Shown in pieces: positions 8,669-18,580 of a DNA stretch of 64,000 bases. The DNA comes from Pseudoalteromonas sp. R3. Lineage in GTDB: Bacteria; Pseudomonadota; Gammaproteobacteria; Enterobacterales; Alteromonadaceae. The DNA lies in assembly GCF_004014715.1 (NCBI RefSeq), contig NZ_CP034835.1, forward strand, positions 868,001 to 932,000, read 5' to 3'. Every line of letters starts with the position of its first letter. Position 1 is the stretch's first letter. Position numbers and translations under genes: made by a program. The notes under the pieces were generated by a model. The model saw only the letters and a program-made list of their open reading frames with translations, was not told the DNA's origin and searched no databases.

Positions 8669-9264
8669 GCGAACACAATCAGGACAAACACAAGGCAAGA
8701 CAGCAAAAAGTGAAAGAGCAGGTCGATGCCAAAATCGAGCAGGCACAGGAAGAAAAAGGCATCTTGCAGGTGATCACCGGCAATGGCAAAGGTAAGTCCA
8801 CTTCAGGTTTTGGCACTGTAGCCCGGTGTGTGGGCCATGGCATGAACGCTGCCGTGGTGCAGTTTATTAAAGGCATGTGGGAGTGCGGTGAGCGTAACTT
8901 GCTGGAGCGTGCGGGTGTGCCGTTTGCCGTTATGAAGACAGGCTTTACCTGGGAGACACAAAACCGTGAGACAGATACCCAGGCGGCGCAGGCTACCTGG
9001 CAACAGGCAAAGCTGTGGCTCCAGGATGACAGTATCGACCTGGTACTGTTGGATGAGCTCACTTATATGGTCAGCTACGACTATCTTGATTTGGATGAAG
9101 TGATTGAGGCGCTGGAAAATCGCCCTGTGATGCAGTCGGTGATCATCACCGGCCGTGGTGCACATCGTCGCCTGACTGAGCTGGCCGATACCGTCAGTGA
9201 GGTGCGCAATGTGAAACATGCTTTTGAAGCGGGGATCAAAGCACAAAAAGGGTTCGACTTCTGA
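8665..9264 (+). CDS. cobO: Corrinoid adenosyltransferase CobO/BtuR
   Basis: A 199-residue ATP:cob(I)alamin adenosyltransferase of the CobA/CobO/BtuR type, which attaches the 5'-deoxyadenosyl group to cobalt. The P-loop is TGNGKGKSTSGFGTVARCVG, followed by FIKGMWECGERNLLE and LDELTYMVSYDYLD, ending with a short GFDF tail. A charged lysine/glutamine-rich N-terminus of about 30 residues precedes the core, as in the enterobacterial enzyme. Start and stop both overlap the neighbouring genes. Confidence 0.95.
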   Translation: MSEHNQDKHKARQQKVKEQVDAKIEQAQEEKGILQVITGNGKGKSTSGFGTVARCVGHGMNAAVVQFIKGMWECGERNLLERAGVPFAVMKTGFTWETQNRETDTQAAQATWQQAKLWLQDDSIDLVLLDELTYMVSYDYLDLDEVIEALENRPVMQSVIITGRGAHRRLTELADTVSEVRNVKHAFEAGIKAQKGFDF

Positions 9265-10142
9265 TGAACAAGGTCCTTATCATCTCGCTGAACATGGTGT
9301 TCTTGTTGACTGCGATATCAGCGAGCGCAGATGATAGCTCCGCGTCGCCTGCCAAGCGGATTGTGGCTTTGGCGCCACATATAGTCGAGAACCTATATGC
9401 CATTGGCGCAGGGGAGCGCATCGTCGGGACCGTGGAGTACGCGGACTTTCCTGCTGAGGCCAATCAGATCCCACGTATTGGCGGTTATCATGGTATTGCA
9501 CTGGAGAAGCTGCTGGCTTTATCGCCCGACCTCGTGATTGCCTGGCAGGGGGGCAATCAGCAAGCCGACCTGGATAAGCTTGAGCAACTTGGCATCAAAG
9601 TGGTGTACAGCGAAACCAAAGATTTACAACAGATCCCTGATGCGCTGCGCTGGTTGGGTCAGTTAACCGCTCTGGAAGAAAACGCTGAGCAGGTGGCTCG
9701 GCGCTTTGAGCATGGCCTGGTAAAATTGCAGCAGCGTTATCGCTCGGCCTCGCCAGTGTCGGTATTTTACCAGCTGTGGCCTGCGCCTATGATGACAGTC
9801 AATGGTACCACCTGGATCCATCAAACCCTGGAGGTGTGCGGGGCCAGTAACGTATTTGCCGATGCCACCACAGCATATCCGCAGATCAGTATCGAAAACG
9901 TGCTACATTCAAAGCCACAGGTGATAGTGATCCCGCAGGAAAAGTCCAAAAAAGTGCAGCCAAAAATTGACTGGCAAAAGTGGCCAGAAATCCCGGCTGC
10001 CAAGCATCAGCAATACATAGAAGTGAATGCTGATTTATTGCACCGATATACCAGCCGGGTGCTTGAAGGGCTGAGCGGATTATGTGATAGACTTGATACT
10101 TCGCGAACTTACTATCAGAAACTCACAACCACTGGGAACTAA
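9264..10142 (+). CDS. btuF: Periplasmic cobalamin-binding protein BtuF
   Basis: A 292-residue periplasmic-binding protein of the helical-backbone (BtuF/FhuD) class. A signal peptide spans about residues 1-22 (hydrophobic [15 protein letters not shown], cleavage near ASA-DD). Conserved features are [50 protein letters not shown] and the late [17 protein letters not shown]. It delivers cobalamin to BtuCD. Its start overlaps the cobO stop (TGATG). It closes the operon; ung follows two bases later and may be co-transcribed. Confidence 0.93.
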   Translation: MNKVLIISLNMVFLLTAISASADDSSASPAKRIVALAPHIVENLYAIGAGERIVGTVEYADFPAEANQIPRIGGYHGIALEKLLALSPDLVIAWQGGNQQADLDKLEQLGIKVVYSETKDLQQIPDALRWLGQLTALEENAEQVARRFEHGLVKLQQRYRSASPVSVFYQLWPAPMMTVNGTTWIHQTLEVCGASNVFADATTAYPQISIENVLHSKPQVIVIPQEKSKKVQPKIDWQKWPEIPAAKHQQYIEVNADLLHRYTSRVLEGLSGLCDRLDTSRTYYQKLTTTGN

Positions 10143-10144
10143 AC

Positions 10145-10804
10145 ATGACAACCTGGAGTGACGTGCTCGGGCACGAAAAACAACAAGCGTATTTTCAGGA
10201 CACCCTAACCTATGTTGCTGAGCGTCGGGCGCAGGGCGTGACTGTTTACCCACCTCAGGAGCACGTATTTGAGGCGTTCAAGGCGACCCCATTTGATCAG
10301 GTCAAAGTCGTGATCCTGGGGCAGGACCCTTACCATGGACCTAATCAGGCTCACGGGCTGTGTTTCTCTGTGTTGCCAGGCGTTAAGGCACCACCGTCAC
10401 TGGCCAACATGTACAAAGAACTGGCACAAGATATCCCGGGCTTTCAAATTCCTGACCACGGCTACTTGCTACCGTGGGCAGAGCAGGGCGTACTGCTGCT
10501 CAATACTGTACTGACGGTTGAACAGGGACAGGCACACTCGCACAAGCATCTTGGTTGGGAGCGCTTTACCGATGCCGTCATCGCACAGCTTAACCAACAC
10601 AGCGAAGGGGTTATTTTCTTGCTGTGGGGCGCGCATGCGCAAAAGAAAGGCAAAGCGATTGACCAGCAACGTCATCATGTGTTGCACGCACCTCACCCAT
10701 CTCCGCTGTCAGCGCACCGCGGTTTTTTTGGCTGTCAGCACTTCTCGCAAACCAATGCGCTATTGCAAAGCATGGGCAAAGCGCCCATCAACTGGCAAGT
10801 CTGA
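10145..10804 (+). CDS. ung: Uracil-DNA glycosylase
   Basis: A 219-residue family-1 uracil-DNA glycosylase, which removes uracil from DNA and starts base-excision repair. The catalytic water-activating loop [14 protein letters not shown], the uracil-recognition [10 protein letters not shown] and the DNA-intercalation loop [13 protein letters not shown] are all intact. It begins two bases after btuF and ends at a bidirectional terminator (10822-10847), so it is probably read through from the B12 operon as well as from any promoter of its own. Confidence 0.98.
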   Translation: MTTWSDVLGHEKQQAYFQDTLTYVAERRAQGVTVYPPQEHVFEAFKATPFDQVKVVILGQDPYHGPNQAHGLCFSVLPGVKAPPSLANMYKELAQDIPGFQIPDHGYLLPWAEQGVLLLNTVLTVEQGQAHSHKHLGWERFTDAVIAQLNQHSEGVIFLLWGAHAQKKGKAIDQQRHHVLHAPHPSPLSAHRGFFGCQHFSQTNALLQSMGKAPINWQV

Positions 10805-10821
10805 GTTTAGATTTAAAAAAC

Positions 10822-10847
10822 AAAAAAGGCGCTCAATGCGCCTTTTT
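10822..10847. terminator. Bidirectional terminator between ung and a convergent gene
   Basis: The stem AAAAGGCGC / GCGCCTTTT has A and T runs on both sides and separates ung (+) from the DUF3545 gene (-). Confidence 0.88.
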
Positions 10848-10849
10848 CG

Positions 10850-11041
10850 TTAAATAAAGTCAAGCTCGTCCAGATCGACGCTGTCTGCGAATATGTCCAG
10901 TTCTTCCAGTTCCTTACGCAGGCGTTGTTTGTCTTTCAGCGCTTCAATTTCGCGCCACTTTCTTTTTTTGCCTTTAGATGAGGTTCTTCTCTTTGGTGCA
11001 GGACTTTCTAGTGTTGAAATAAAATCGTCTAGGCTATCCAT
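10850..11041 (-). CDS. DUF3545-type small protein
   Basis: A 63-residue acidic/basic protein with a strongly basic middle (KRRTSSKGKKRKWREIEAL) and an acidic C-terminus (ELDIFADSVDLDELDFI). The KRKWREIEA block resembles the small DUF3545 family of marine gammaproteobacteria, whose function I do not know. A GGAG-like ribosome site (AGGAGAAATTC) precedes the ATG. It is a single-gene unit convergent with ung. The family assignment is from memory of the motif. Confidence 0.8.
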   Translation of the reverse strand: MDSLDDFISTLESPAPKRRTSSKGKKRKWREIEALKDKQRLRKELEELDIFADSVDLDELDFI

Positions 11042-11293
11042 GAATTTCTCCTATTGATGTACTAACCTCAAAGATTTGTGTTTACGCATTACTCAATTTG
11101 AATGAAAAACACACTTCAAGTAATGCTGGTATACCACAGACAAGAGAAAAGTAAAATAAAAATGTGTCCGTCAGGTTAAAAGCAGGTGACAGTTTGATGA
11201 AGCTCAAATTTGCTTCAAGTTCTGCTGAAGTTAGGAAAACAAAGCGCTGGCGAGCAGAGAGGCGGTGAGTTGGGTAATAAAATCGCGGGGAAT
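11042..11293. other. Intergenic region before the DUF3545 gene and after tal
   Basis: About 250 bases with no credible gene. It should hold the leftward promoter of the DUF3545 gene; no clear -35/-10 pair was identified. Short open frames here show no family-like features. Confidence 0.6.
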
Positions 11294-11323
11294 AAAAAAA
11301 CGCCACACAAGGTGGCGTTTTTC
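11294..11323 (-). terminator. Intrinsic terminator of tal
   Basis: AAAAACGCCAC and GTGGCGTTTTT form a stem with A and T runs. It lies about 20 bases past the tal stop on the minus strand and could act in both directions. Confidence 0.85.
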
Positions 11324-11341
11324 GCATTATATGCTTTGTGC

Positions 11342-12292
11342 TTATAGCGCTTTGAAGCGTGCTTCCAGGGTTTCCTGAGCCGCAGCAAAGGCACGAATAC
11401 CTTCAGCCAGCTTTTCAGTGGCCATGGCATCCTGGTTATGTAACCAGCGGAATTCGCTTTCGCTTAATGGTGCAGGCTTTGCTGTAACCTCATACTCGCT
11501 ATCCAGCAGGTAATCTTCAGCAGCTGGCAGCTCACCCAGCTCTTCTAACAGTGCTGGACTGATGGTTAGCTTGTCACAGCCTGTCAGTGCGATAATCTCA
11601 CCAGTGTTACGGAAGCTTGCTCCCATCACCACTGTGTTGTAGCCATGACGTTTGTAGAATTCAAAGATACTGCGTACAGACTGTACGCCCGGATCTTGTA
11701 GTGGATCAGTCGGCTTTTCCAGGCCATTGGCGACGTGCCAGTCCAGAATACGGCCAACAAATGGCGAGATCAGGAACACGTTAGCGTCGGCACATGCACG
11801 GGCCTGCGCCTGACTGAATAGCAGGGTCAGGTTACATTTAACGCCTTGCTTTTCCAGTGCTTCTGCGGCTTTGATGCCTTCCCAGGTAGAGGCAATTTTA
11901 ATTAAAATCTTGTCTTTACTGACACCCAGCTGCTCATACAGCGCCAGCAACTGCTGTGCTTTGGCAATGGTCGCTTCGGTATCGAACGACAAACGAGCAT
12001 CGACTTCGGTCGAGATATAGCCAGGTACAATATTGGCAATCTCTTTACCAATCAGTACGGCAAAGTAATCACAAGCCAGTTCCAGTTGTTGTGCCGCGTC
12101 GTCATGCTGACTTTTGGCGTAGTCCCAGGCTGCTTTCAGATAATCCTGATAAGCAGGCATCTCGGCTGCTTTTAAAAGCAGAGACGGGTTAGTGGTGGCA
12201 TCTTCCGGTTGGTGTTTACGGATTGCCTCGATATCTCCGGTGTCGGCGACGATAGATGAATGCTGTTTTAGCCTATCTAATGCTGAAGTCAT
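11342..12292 (-). CDS. tal: Transaldolase
   Basis: A 316-residue class I transaldolase of the non-oxidative pentose phosphate pathway, moving a dihydroxyacetone unit from sedoheptulose-7-P to glyceraldehyde-3-P. Typical blocks: [13 protein letters not shown] near the N-terminus, [17 protein letters not shown], the Schiff-base lysine in [42 protein letters not shown] and [13 protein letters not shown] start at 12292 ([10 protein letters not shown]) because GAGGAC lies a few bases upstream; a start seven codons earlier is possible. It is a single gene, divergent from yaaA. Confidence 0.96.
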   Translation of the reverse strand: MTSALDRLKQHSSIVADTGDIEAIRKHQPEDATTNPSLLLKAAEMPAYQDYLKAAWDYAKSQHDDAAQQLELACDYFAVLIGKEIANIVPGYISTEVDARLSFDTEATIAKAQQLLALYEQLGVSKDKILIKIASTWEGIKAAEALEKQGVKCNLTLLFSQAQARACADANVFLISPFVGRILDWHVANGLEKPTDPLQDPGVQSVRSIFEFYKRHGYNTVVMGASFRNTGEIIALTGCDKLTISPALLEELGELPAAEDYLLDSEYEVTAKPAPLSESEFRWLHNQDAMATEKLAEGIRAFAAAQETLEARFKAL

Positions 12293-12591
12293 GCTGTCCT
12301 CATTCCAATTCATAGCAGCGTGTCAAAAAGTCTACTTTTCCTATGTTGCATTACCGTGACCTGTGTGAATAGGTCATATGTCCGTATTTGCGAGGTCGCT
12401 TCACGAGAAAATCCGAATGTTCGATGCGGGTGCACTTCGTCAGTCGGGGGTCTGTGTGACGAACTGCAAACAGGCTGGTCTGCCAGCAACTGGGCAAGCA
12501 GTGTCGAATCCCCGAAGAATATTGCGCTTGCGCTCATCTGGGGATAGTGTTGAAATTGACATTTATCAATAGTTAAGTCAATAGGCAGGCC
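12293..12591. other. Divergent promoter region between tal and yaaA
   Basis: About 300 bases with no credible gene. Open frames on both strands overlap each other or yaaA and look like shadows. The region should contain the two divergent promoters; I see no clear operator or hairpin. Confidence 0.6.
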
Positions 12592-13371
12592 ATGATCACT
12601 CTCGTTTCTCCGGCAAAAAATCTCGATTATGATACTCCGGCGCACACCGCGCGTTTTACCCAGCCCGAACTGCTCACACACAGTGAAGAATTGATCCACG
12701 TGTGTCGTGACTTATCACCGCAACAGATAGGTACGCTGATGAAGATCAGCGACAAGCTGGCGGGTCTGAATGCGGCGCGCTTTGCTGACTGGTCGCAACC
12801 TTTTACTCCCGATAATGCCAAGCAGGCTGTGCTGGCGTTTAATGGCGATGTTTATACAGGCCTGGATGCATCGAGTATGGACGACGCAACACTGGACTAT
12901 GCACAGCAGCATTTGCGCATTTTGTCTGGCCTTTATGGCGTGCTGAAGCCACTGGATCTGATGCAGGCGTATCGCCTCGAGATGGGCACTAAGCTGGACA
13001 ACCCGCGCGGTAAAAACCTCTATGAATTCTGGGGCCGTATCATTGCCGATAAGCTTAACGAAGCGCTGGCAGAGGCGGATAGTCAGGTATTAATCAACCT
13101 GGCATCAAATGAATACTTTAAAGCAGTAGACAAAAAAGCGCTGAAGGCTGAGATCATCTCACCGGTATTCAAAGACTGCAAAAATGGTCAGTTTAAGGTC
13201 ATCAGTTTTTATGCCAAAAAAGCCCGAGGCATGATGGCGCGTTATATTCTGGATAATCAGGTAGAGTCACCTGAGGCATTAAAAGCGTTTGATGTGGCAG
13301 GCTATTACTACAGCGAAGAAGCCACCCAAAAAGCCTGTGAGCCGGTGTTTTTACGCGCTGAGCAAAGTTAA
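12592..13371 (+). CDS. yaaA: Peroxide stress protein YaaA (DUF328)
   Basis: A 259-residue member of the YaaA/DUF328 family, from [16 protein letters not shown] at the start through [44 protein letters not shown] and [14 protein letters not shown]. In E. coli, YaaA lowers free iron during hydrogen-peroxide stress and binds DNA with a helix-hairpin-helix-like fold. The transporter gene that follows begins 5 bases after its stop, so the two are probably co-transcribed. Confidence 0.95.
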   Translation: MITLVSPAKNLDYDTPAHTARFTQPELLTHSEELIHVCRDLSPQQIGTLMKISDKLAGLNAARFADWSQPFTPDNAKQAVLAFNGDVYTGLDASSMDDATLDYAQQHLRILSGLYGVLKPLDLMQAYRLEMGTKLDNPRGKNLYEFWGRIIADKLNEALAEADSQVLINLASNEYFKAVDKKALKAEIISPVFKDCKNGQFKVISFYAKKARGMMARYILDNQVESPEALKAFDVAGYYYSEEATQKACEPVFLRAEQS

Positions 13372-13376
13372 GCAGG

Positions 13377-14552
13377 ATGAATAAAAATGTCTTACTGCTG
13401 GCCTGCTGCCAGGGCCTGATCACCACAGGCAATATTCTGCTGGTGACTATCTCTGCGCTGGTCGGGCAGTTGCTCAGCCCGTCGGCAGCGCTGACCACTT
13501 TGCCGGTGGCAATGCAGATGGCCGGGCTGTTAATGGCGACCATTCCTGCCTCGCTGATCATGGCCAAAACTGGTCGCAGACTGGGTTTCTCGCTAGGTAA
13601 CCTGATCGGTATCAGCGGCACCTTATTGGGGGTCTGGGCGCTCAGAGAAAGTCATTTTGCCCTGTTTTGTGTGGCGACGACTTTGATCGGTATCGGTATT
13701 GGTTTTGCCACCTTGTATCGATTTGCGGCCATAGAGGCCAGTGACAAGCCCGCTAGGGCCATTTCGACCATTATGGCCAGTGGTGTGGTGGCAGCGATTT
13801 TGGGACCGAACCTGGCCGTCTGGGTCAATGAGGTGTATCCGGCGCTCAATTATGCCAACTCTTTCGTTGCACTCAGCGGCTTGTATGTGCTCGCCTTACT
13901 GCTGTTACAGGGCGTACGCTTTACGGAAGTAGATCCACAGACCACTGAAGCGCCCGCCCGGACCCTGAAAGAAATTGTCGCACAGAAGCAGTTTCAGCTG
14001 GCGGTGCTGGTGGCCATGATCAGCTATTCCGTGATGAATTTTCTGATGACTGCAACGCCGCTGGCCATGCATCGTCATGGATTTGATCTGGCGGATTCCG
14101 CGCTGGTCATTGAATGGCATGTACTGGGTATGTTCTTGCCATCGTTTTTCACCGGCAAGCTGATTGAGCGCTTCGGGGCGCGGGTGATGATCCTGTCGGG
14201 CTGTGTGCTGTATCTGGCCAGTGCCGGCATTAACCTGCTGGGCGTGAGCCACTGGCATTTTTTACTGGCCTTATTTGCCCTTGGCGTAGGCTGGAATTTT
14301 ATGTTTATCAGTGCCACGCAATTGGTCAGTCAGACGTATGCGCCGCAGGAGCGTGCCAAGGCACAAGCCTGCAATGAGTTTCTGGTCTTCAGCATGGTGG
14401 TGGCATCTTCGCTGAGCGCTGGATTTTTGGAAGCCACGGTGGGCTGGCAGACGCTCAACTTGTGGAGTATGCCTGTGGTAGTGATCGCTTTGTTAGCCAC
14501 CGTAGTGCTGTCCAGAGGCAGTGTCACACCTGCACGTTTACCGGCAGGCTGA
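13377..14552 (+). CDS. MFS transporter, substrate unknown
   Basis: A 391-residue major-facilitator protein with about twelve hydrophobic segments. The conserved loop between helices 2 and 3 is recognisable as MAKTGRRLGFSLG, and the second half begins near KQFQLAVLVAMISYSV. It resembles drug-efflux-like MFS proteins, but nothing in the sequence identifies a substrate. It is tightly coupled to yaaA (5-base gap). Its 3' end overlaps the convergent 266-residue gene by 29 bases. Confidence 0.88.
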   Translation: MNKNVLLLACCQGLITTGNILLVTISALVGQLLSPSAALTTLPVAMQMAGLLMATIPASLIMAKTGRRLGFSLGNLIGISGTLLGVWALRESHFALFCVATTLIGIGIGFATLYRFAAIEASDKPARAISTIMASGVVAAILGPNLAVWVNEVYPALNYANSFVALSGLYVLALLLLQGVRFTEVDPQTTEAPARTLKEIVAQKQFQLAVLVAMISYSVMNFLMTATPLAMHRHGFDLADSALVIEWHVLGMFLPSFFTGKLIERFGARVMILSGCVLYLASAGINLLGVSHWHFLLALFALGVGWNFMFISATQLVSQTYAPQERAKAQACNEFLVFSMVVASSLSAGFLEATVGWQTLNLWSMPVVVIALLATVVLSRGSVTPARLPAG

Positions 14553-15324
14553 GGTAGGCAAGCACCACTTCATCACGAAACAGGATATCCTGGTGTTTGC
14601 CCTCGTTGCGGTAGTGCTGGCACATGGCCTGGGCACTGTGTGTTTGCGCTTTTAACAGCTGGCTGGGCATATCAACACTGGCCGCGGCGCTGTGCCATTT
14701 GTCGGTGAGTGCCGGTGGCGGTGCAGGCAAGGTGGGCAGCACCCGCTCAACCAACTCAAAGGCACTGTTGCGTGCCAGTAGCAGCATGTCGTCGTTGGCG
14801 GCGGCAAACCAGCTAACACCGGTATGACCCACACACACCAAAGGCATAAATGGCGCCAGCGCCGGAAAAACCTCATTACGATAGACGTCGACTTCCCAGT
14901 AGCTGCGAGCGATTTTAACGAACTGCTCAAAGCTTGTGATGGCACCAAACCCCGATTCTGTAAGTAAGCGTATCTCGACCCGGGGTTTATTGGGGTTGAC
15001 GGTGTCGTTGGCTGCATCTATGTACCAGGGGCCGGCCACCAGTGCATTCTGAAAATACTCATCACGCAGAGACCCCCATACCGGCTCGAGCGTCAGGCCA
15101 CTGTCCAACAGCGCTTTAAGCGGTTGCAGAGGTGCCGCAACGGGTGCTTTTGCCAGCTCTGCTTTGAGCAGATCCTGGATAGCATTGCGAACTTCTTTAC
15201 AGCGCCCGAGCGGATAAGGTTTGCCCGCAAAGAAGGGATACTTTTGTGCCAGTGCGGGGTCAATCTTCAGGCGTAATTGCGCCAGATAAACTTCCAGGTC
15301 GGTGACTTGTTGTGCTGTGAGCAT
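14524..15324 (-). CDS. Hypothetical protein downstream of the DUF1704 / ATP-grasp pair
   Basis: A 266-residue soluble protein that I do not recognise. It has no signal peptide or membrane helix. Visible features are an N-terminal helical part (QVTDLEVYLAQLRLKIDP), a GPWYIDAAND stretch, a central VEIRLLTESGFGAI and a proline-rich linker (PTLPAPPPAL). It lies on the same strand as the DUF1704 gene, 69 bases downstream, so it may be the third gene of that unit. It overlaps the end of the MFS gene on the other strand. The frame is intact and continuous, and codon use is like its neighbours. Confidence 0.75.
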   Translation of the reverse strand: MLTAQQVTDLEVYLAQLRLKIDPALAQKYPFFAGKPYPLGRCKEVRNAIQDLLKAELAKAPVAAPLQPLKALLDSGLTLEPVWGSLRDEYFQNALVAGPWYIDAANDTVNPNKPRVEIRLLTESGFGAITSFEQFVKIARSYWEVDVYRNEVFPALAPFMPLVCVGHTGVSWFAAANDDMLLLARNSAFELVERVLPTLPAPPPALTDKWHSAAASVDMPSQLLKAQTHSAQAMCQHYRNEGKHQDILFRDEVVLAYLSLPVNVQV

Positions 15325-15393
15325 CGGGGTTCCTGCATCAGTGAGTACTGTAAGCAGTGTAACCCCGTGTCTGACAAGATAAAAGCCGTTGGC

Positions 15394-17379
15394 TTATTTT
15401 ATGCAGCTGATCAGATAGCTGAGAATAGCATCTGGATGATCCGGGTCGCGGCTATAATCCGGCAGGTAGGCCGGTTTATCCAGTAACTGACGCTCAACCA
15501 GCATGTCAATGGCATCCAGTTGTGCCAGCCCGGTTTTGCCCAGATAGAGGTTATCCAGCGAGCGCTGCTGCGACAGCTTCACTACGTCTCTGAAGCCTTT
15601 CAGATACAGATGGTCTTTAGTAAACCCGCCACCGCGAAACACCCGGGTTGTCAGGCCAAATGCCTCGGCACTGCCCAGATAACTGGTATCACGCAAAAAC
15701 TCGTACACCTGATAAAACTGCTCACCTTTAACCATCTTATCCACGGCCAGCACCCGCAGCGCCAGTGTTTTCAGGCGCATCAGGTTGATATTCCCCGACT
15801 GGAACTCACGGAAAATCGCCAGCCCTTCCTGGGTATAAGTATTGCCCGGCAGCCCCAGGCGCAGCAGGTGCAGCGGCTGTTGCTCGGCATTGAGCGTGGT
15901 GAGCAGGTGCACACCAATTTCATGCTCAATCAGCGCTCTTACATCCAGTTCAGAGAACATCGCCGTGCTGTTAACCAGCAGGGTTTTCTTGCCATTATCC
16001 ACCATGGCCTTGGCCACCAGCTTAGTCGACAGACTCACCTTACAGGGCAGCTGCATCTGTGCAATGGCCTGCTCAAAGCGGCCCAACGCCTGCTCGGCAT
16101 TAATGGTTTTTGGCGCCGCCGGCTGTGGCTCAGTGGCATGAATGATAAAGCGCGCGTTGGCGATGTCATCGACGCTTGGTTCACCATAGTAACGCAGCGA
16201 GTTATACAAGAACTGCTCTTTGCCGACCTGAGTGATCACATCAATTTTGGTGGCAAAGTTATCAATCAGCTTGCGATAAATGTCTTTGATCAGCGGATCG
16301 CCGATATCCGCTACGGGCAAGCGATAGAGCTGCTCTTTAAATTCATAGGGATCCATACGCAGCGGACGATACTTAAACTGCGGCCGGTAATGGCTTTTGT
16401 TAAAGAAACGGCGCTTTTCCTGAGCGATGTTGGTCGGGTTGACATAATGCAGAGTGTCCAGGTTACGGGCCAGTTTATACAGCGCCAGATCGACCGCCTT
16501 GATGGCCGGATCTATATGTTGCTGAACATGGTTAAACTGCACCATGGCTTTGGAGCAATAGCGTTTAATAAAAAACCGCGCGGTCTGGGTCAGGGCAATA
16601 TGCAGGTTACGCTTGAGCTTTTCGAACACCAGCGGGTAGAGCTCCCCGGTTAGCTCATCCATAAAGAACTTACGCACTTCTAGTGGCAGGATCAGGGTGT
16701 TTTTATATGTTTTAGTCACAAACGTAGCCTGATAGCCGTCACCCTGGAACACGCTGTTTTCGGCAAAGCTCAGCGGCGCGCCCTGAAACTTCTTGCGGCA
16801 CAGCTGTTGCCTGAGGGTATTAAATACCGGACGCCAGCGCAGTGCATCGAGCTGGGCAGTGCCGAGGTTAAAGTCGGGCGCAAAGTCGTACTGGCGAACC
16901 TGCCAGTTGTAGCTGTGAATGTCGAACACCAGACAGGCACCGAATTTTTTCTCCAGTGTATCCAGTACCAGCTTAAGCACCTGATAGTAGGCCGCATGTT
17001 TAGACAGACTGAGATCGCGCTCGGTGCCATCGGGCTGCTGTTGCCAGACTTCTTTGCCCCACGCCTGAGTATAAATGGCCTGCTGCGGGGCACGGTTAAG
17101 GTCGTACTCGTAACGGGAATCACGGGCTATCAACACAATCGGCATGGCATCAATCAGCTCGCCGGTGTGGGGATCTTCCTCTTCAAAACGGGCCTGCTCG
17201 CTCAGCGCCATATTGCCTTGCAAGGATGGTCGCAAGCGGCTCCCGGCATGGACGGCTGTGGCTACATAAGGCACATATTCGCGAATGTGTAAGTACACGG
17301 CACCGCCGGCCACTTCCCCTTCAAAGGGTTGCTGGGCGGCAAGGGCCGCGACCAGCGCTTGTTCAGACTGCATGGGCAT
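15394..17379 (-). CDS. Fusion of N-formylglutamate amidohydrolase-like and DUF1704 (QEGLA motif) domains
   Basis: About 661 residues in two parts. The N-terminal 250 or so residues resemble N-formylglutamate amidohydrolase (VFDIHSYNW, DFNLGTAQLDALRW, PLSFAENSVFQGDG). The C-terminal part is the DUF1704 metallopeptidase-like domain, with HEIGVH (HExxxH-type zinc site) and, about 30 residues later, TYTQEGLAIF, the QEGLA motif. Relatives are annotated as flavohemoglobin expression-modulating proteins, and the eukaryotic branch includes tyrosine carboxypeptidases acting on tubulin. The bacterial substrate is unknown; a peptide or amino-acid conjugate is plausible. The ATG at 17379 has AGGT upstream; TTG at 17385 or ATG at 17373 are alternatives. 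It overlaps the ATP-grasp gene before it, implying coupled translation. Confidence 0.85.
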   Translation of the reverse strand: MPMQSEQALVAALAAQQPFEGEVAGGAVYLHIREYVPYVATAVHAGSRLRPSLQGNMALSEQARFEEEDPHTGELIDAMPIVLIARDSRYEYDLNRAPQQAIYTQAWGKEVWQQQPDGTERDLSLSKHAAYYQVLKLVLDTLEKKFGACLVFDIHSYNWQVRQYDFAPDFNLGTAQLDALRWRPVFNTLRQQLCRKKFQGAPLSFAENSVFQGDGYQATFVTKTYKNTLILPLEVRKFFMDELTGELYPLVFEKLKRNLHIALTQTARFFIKRYCSKAMVQFNHVQQHIDPAIKAVDLALYKLARNLDTLHYVNPTNIAQEKRRFFNKSHYRPQFKYRPLRMDPYEFKEQLYRLPVADIGDPLIKDIYRKLIDNFATKIDVITQVGKEQFLYNSLRYYGEPSVDDIANARFIIHATEPQPAAPKTINAEQALGRFEQAIAQMQLPCKVSLSTKLVAKAMVDNGKKTLLVNSTAMFSELDVRALIEHEIGVHLLTTLNAEQQPLHLLRLGLPGNTYTQEGLAIFREFQSGNINLMRLKTLALRVLAVDKMVKGEQFYQVYEFLRDTSYLGSAEAFGLTTRVFRGGGFTKDHLYLKGFRDVVKLSQQRSLDNLYLGKTGLAQLDAIDMLVERQLLDKPAYLPDYSRDPDHPDAILSYLISCIK

Positions 17380-18409
17380 CTTCAATTACCTGACGAAATG
17401 CATTTTTACGATGGTTTACCAGCTCTTTGGCATGCACGACACTTTCAACAAAGTCGATCACCTGCACCTGCAAGCGGGTTCGATTCAGACGGTTGATACG
17501 AGAGATCCCGCCCGGACTGAGTACATTCACCTCAATCAGCTTGCCACCAATCACATCAATGCCCACAAAGTACAGACCATCACGTACCAGCTTAGGGCCT
17601 ATGTGCTTGCACAACGCCTGCTCCTGAGCGGTCAGTTTATGCTTAACCACTTTGCCACCGGCATGCACATTGGCTCGCACCTCATTACTGGCCGGAATGC
17701 GTTTCATCGCCCCGATGGGCTCGCCATTGAGCATCAGGATCCGCACATCGCCCTCTGCAGCGCCGGGTACATATTCCTGCAAAATCACATAACTACTGCC
17801 TTTGCCAGACTCATCGCCACCAATATAAAACTCCAGCAGGGAGCTGAAACTTTGCTTGGCGCTTTTCTCCAGCACAATGACGCCGCGACCACCGTAACCG
17901 TCGAGCGGCTTGAGGATCATTTTGTCGCAGTTGGATTCGGCGAAGATCCGCTCCAGATATTCTTTGTTTTTTGATACATGGGTGGCCGGAATAAACTCAC
18001 TGGCGGTGCCCTGAAAGGACGCGGTGTACAATTTATTGTTAGCAATACGCAGCCCGTCGATATCGTTCACGATAAAGGTATCGTCGCGCACAGAATCAAG
18101 AAAGTTCATGGCCAGGGTATCGAGCGGCGGATTGGCGCGCATAAAAATCACATCAAAACCGGCCAGCGGTAGCTGAGTGCGCTTAAACTGGGCCTTGTTG
18201 TAAAAACTGACGAAGTTGTCAGAGACTTTGTCCTGTTTGACGAACACATCGCAAAAGGCGCTAGCAACACTGTCGCGAATGGTCAGGGCATTGACTGTGG
18301 TAATGGCAACAATATGATTGCGCGACACAGCTTCGTGGATCAGGCGCAGGGTACTGTCGTTCTCGGCGTCAACCCGCTCCCACGGGTACATAATAAAACA
18401 AATTTTCAC
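17363..18409 (-). CDS. GshB-like ATP-grasp ligase
   Basis: A 348-residue ATP-grasp enzyme resembling prokaryotic glutathione synthetase: IFMRANPPLDTLAMNFLD, the ATP-binding KPLDGYGGRGVIVLEK, ILQEYVPGAAEGDVRILML and a late IEVNVLSPGGISRIN. It is probably a paralogue of the true GshB, because it is coupled to the overlapping DUF1704/amidohydrolase gene rather than standing in a glutathione setting. Such enzymes form amide bonds between a carboxylate and an amine with ATP; the partners here are unknown. The pairing of an amide-forming enzyme with an amide-cleaving candidate is notable. Confidence 0.85.
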   Translation of the reverse strand: MKICFIMYPWERVDAENDSTLRLIHEAVSRNHIVAITTVNALTIRDSVASAFCDVFVKQDKVSDNFVSFYNKAQFKRTQLPLAGFDVIFMRANPPLDTLAMNFLDSVRDDTFIVNDIDGLRIANNKLYTASFQGTASEFIPATHVSKNKEYLERIFAESNCDKMILKPLDGYGGRGVIVLEKSAKQSFSSLLEFYIGGDESGKGSSYVILQEYVPGAAEGDVRILMLNGEPIGAMKRIPASNEVRANVHAGGKVVKHKLTAQEQALCKHIGPKLVRDGLYFVGIDVIGGKLIEVNVLSPGGISRINRLNRTRLQVQVIDFVESVVHAKELVNHRKNAFRQVIEDAHAV

Positions 18410-18580
18410 TGTCGGAATAGATCACTTAATCAGGCTTATTTTTGGCGACTATAACGACAAAAGCGGTGCTTAGCTCGCGAGTTATTTTTATCGTCAGGAT
18501 AAAAAATAAAGGAGGATACTAGAAAGTTGAGCAAGATAGTGCAGGACGCCGGGCAGCGTCCTGAAATGGCTCAGGTCAGG
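18410..18580. other. Intergenic region between the srmB-like and ATP-grasp genes
   Basis: This stretch should hold the leftward promoter of the ATP-grasp unit. A hairpin at 18542-18562 (CAGGACGC / GCGTCCTG) may help end srmB transcription but lacks a T-run on either strand. Confidence 0.45.

Noticed and set aside
12310..12699. 129-codon open frame on the minus strand between tal and yaaA
   Set aside because: It overlaps the start of yaaA, has no ribosome site and no protein-like pattern.
15520..16653. 377-codon open frame on the plus strand
   Set aside because: It lies wholly opposite the DUF1704 gene, has no recognisable motif, and is explained by the codon bias of the real gene.
17285..17974. 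229-codon open frame on the plus strand
   Set aside because: It is opposite the GshB-like gene, which carries clear ATP-grasp motifs.
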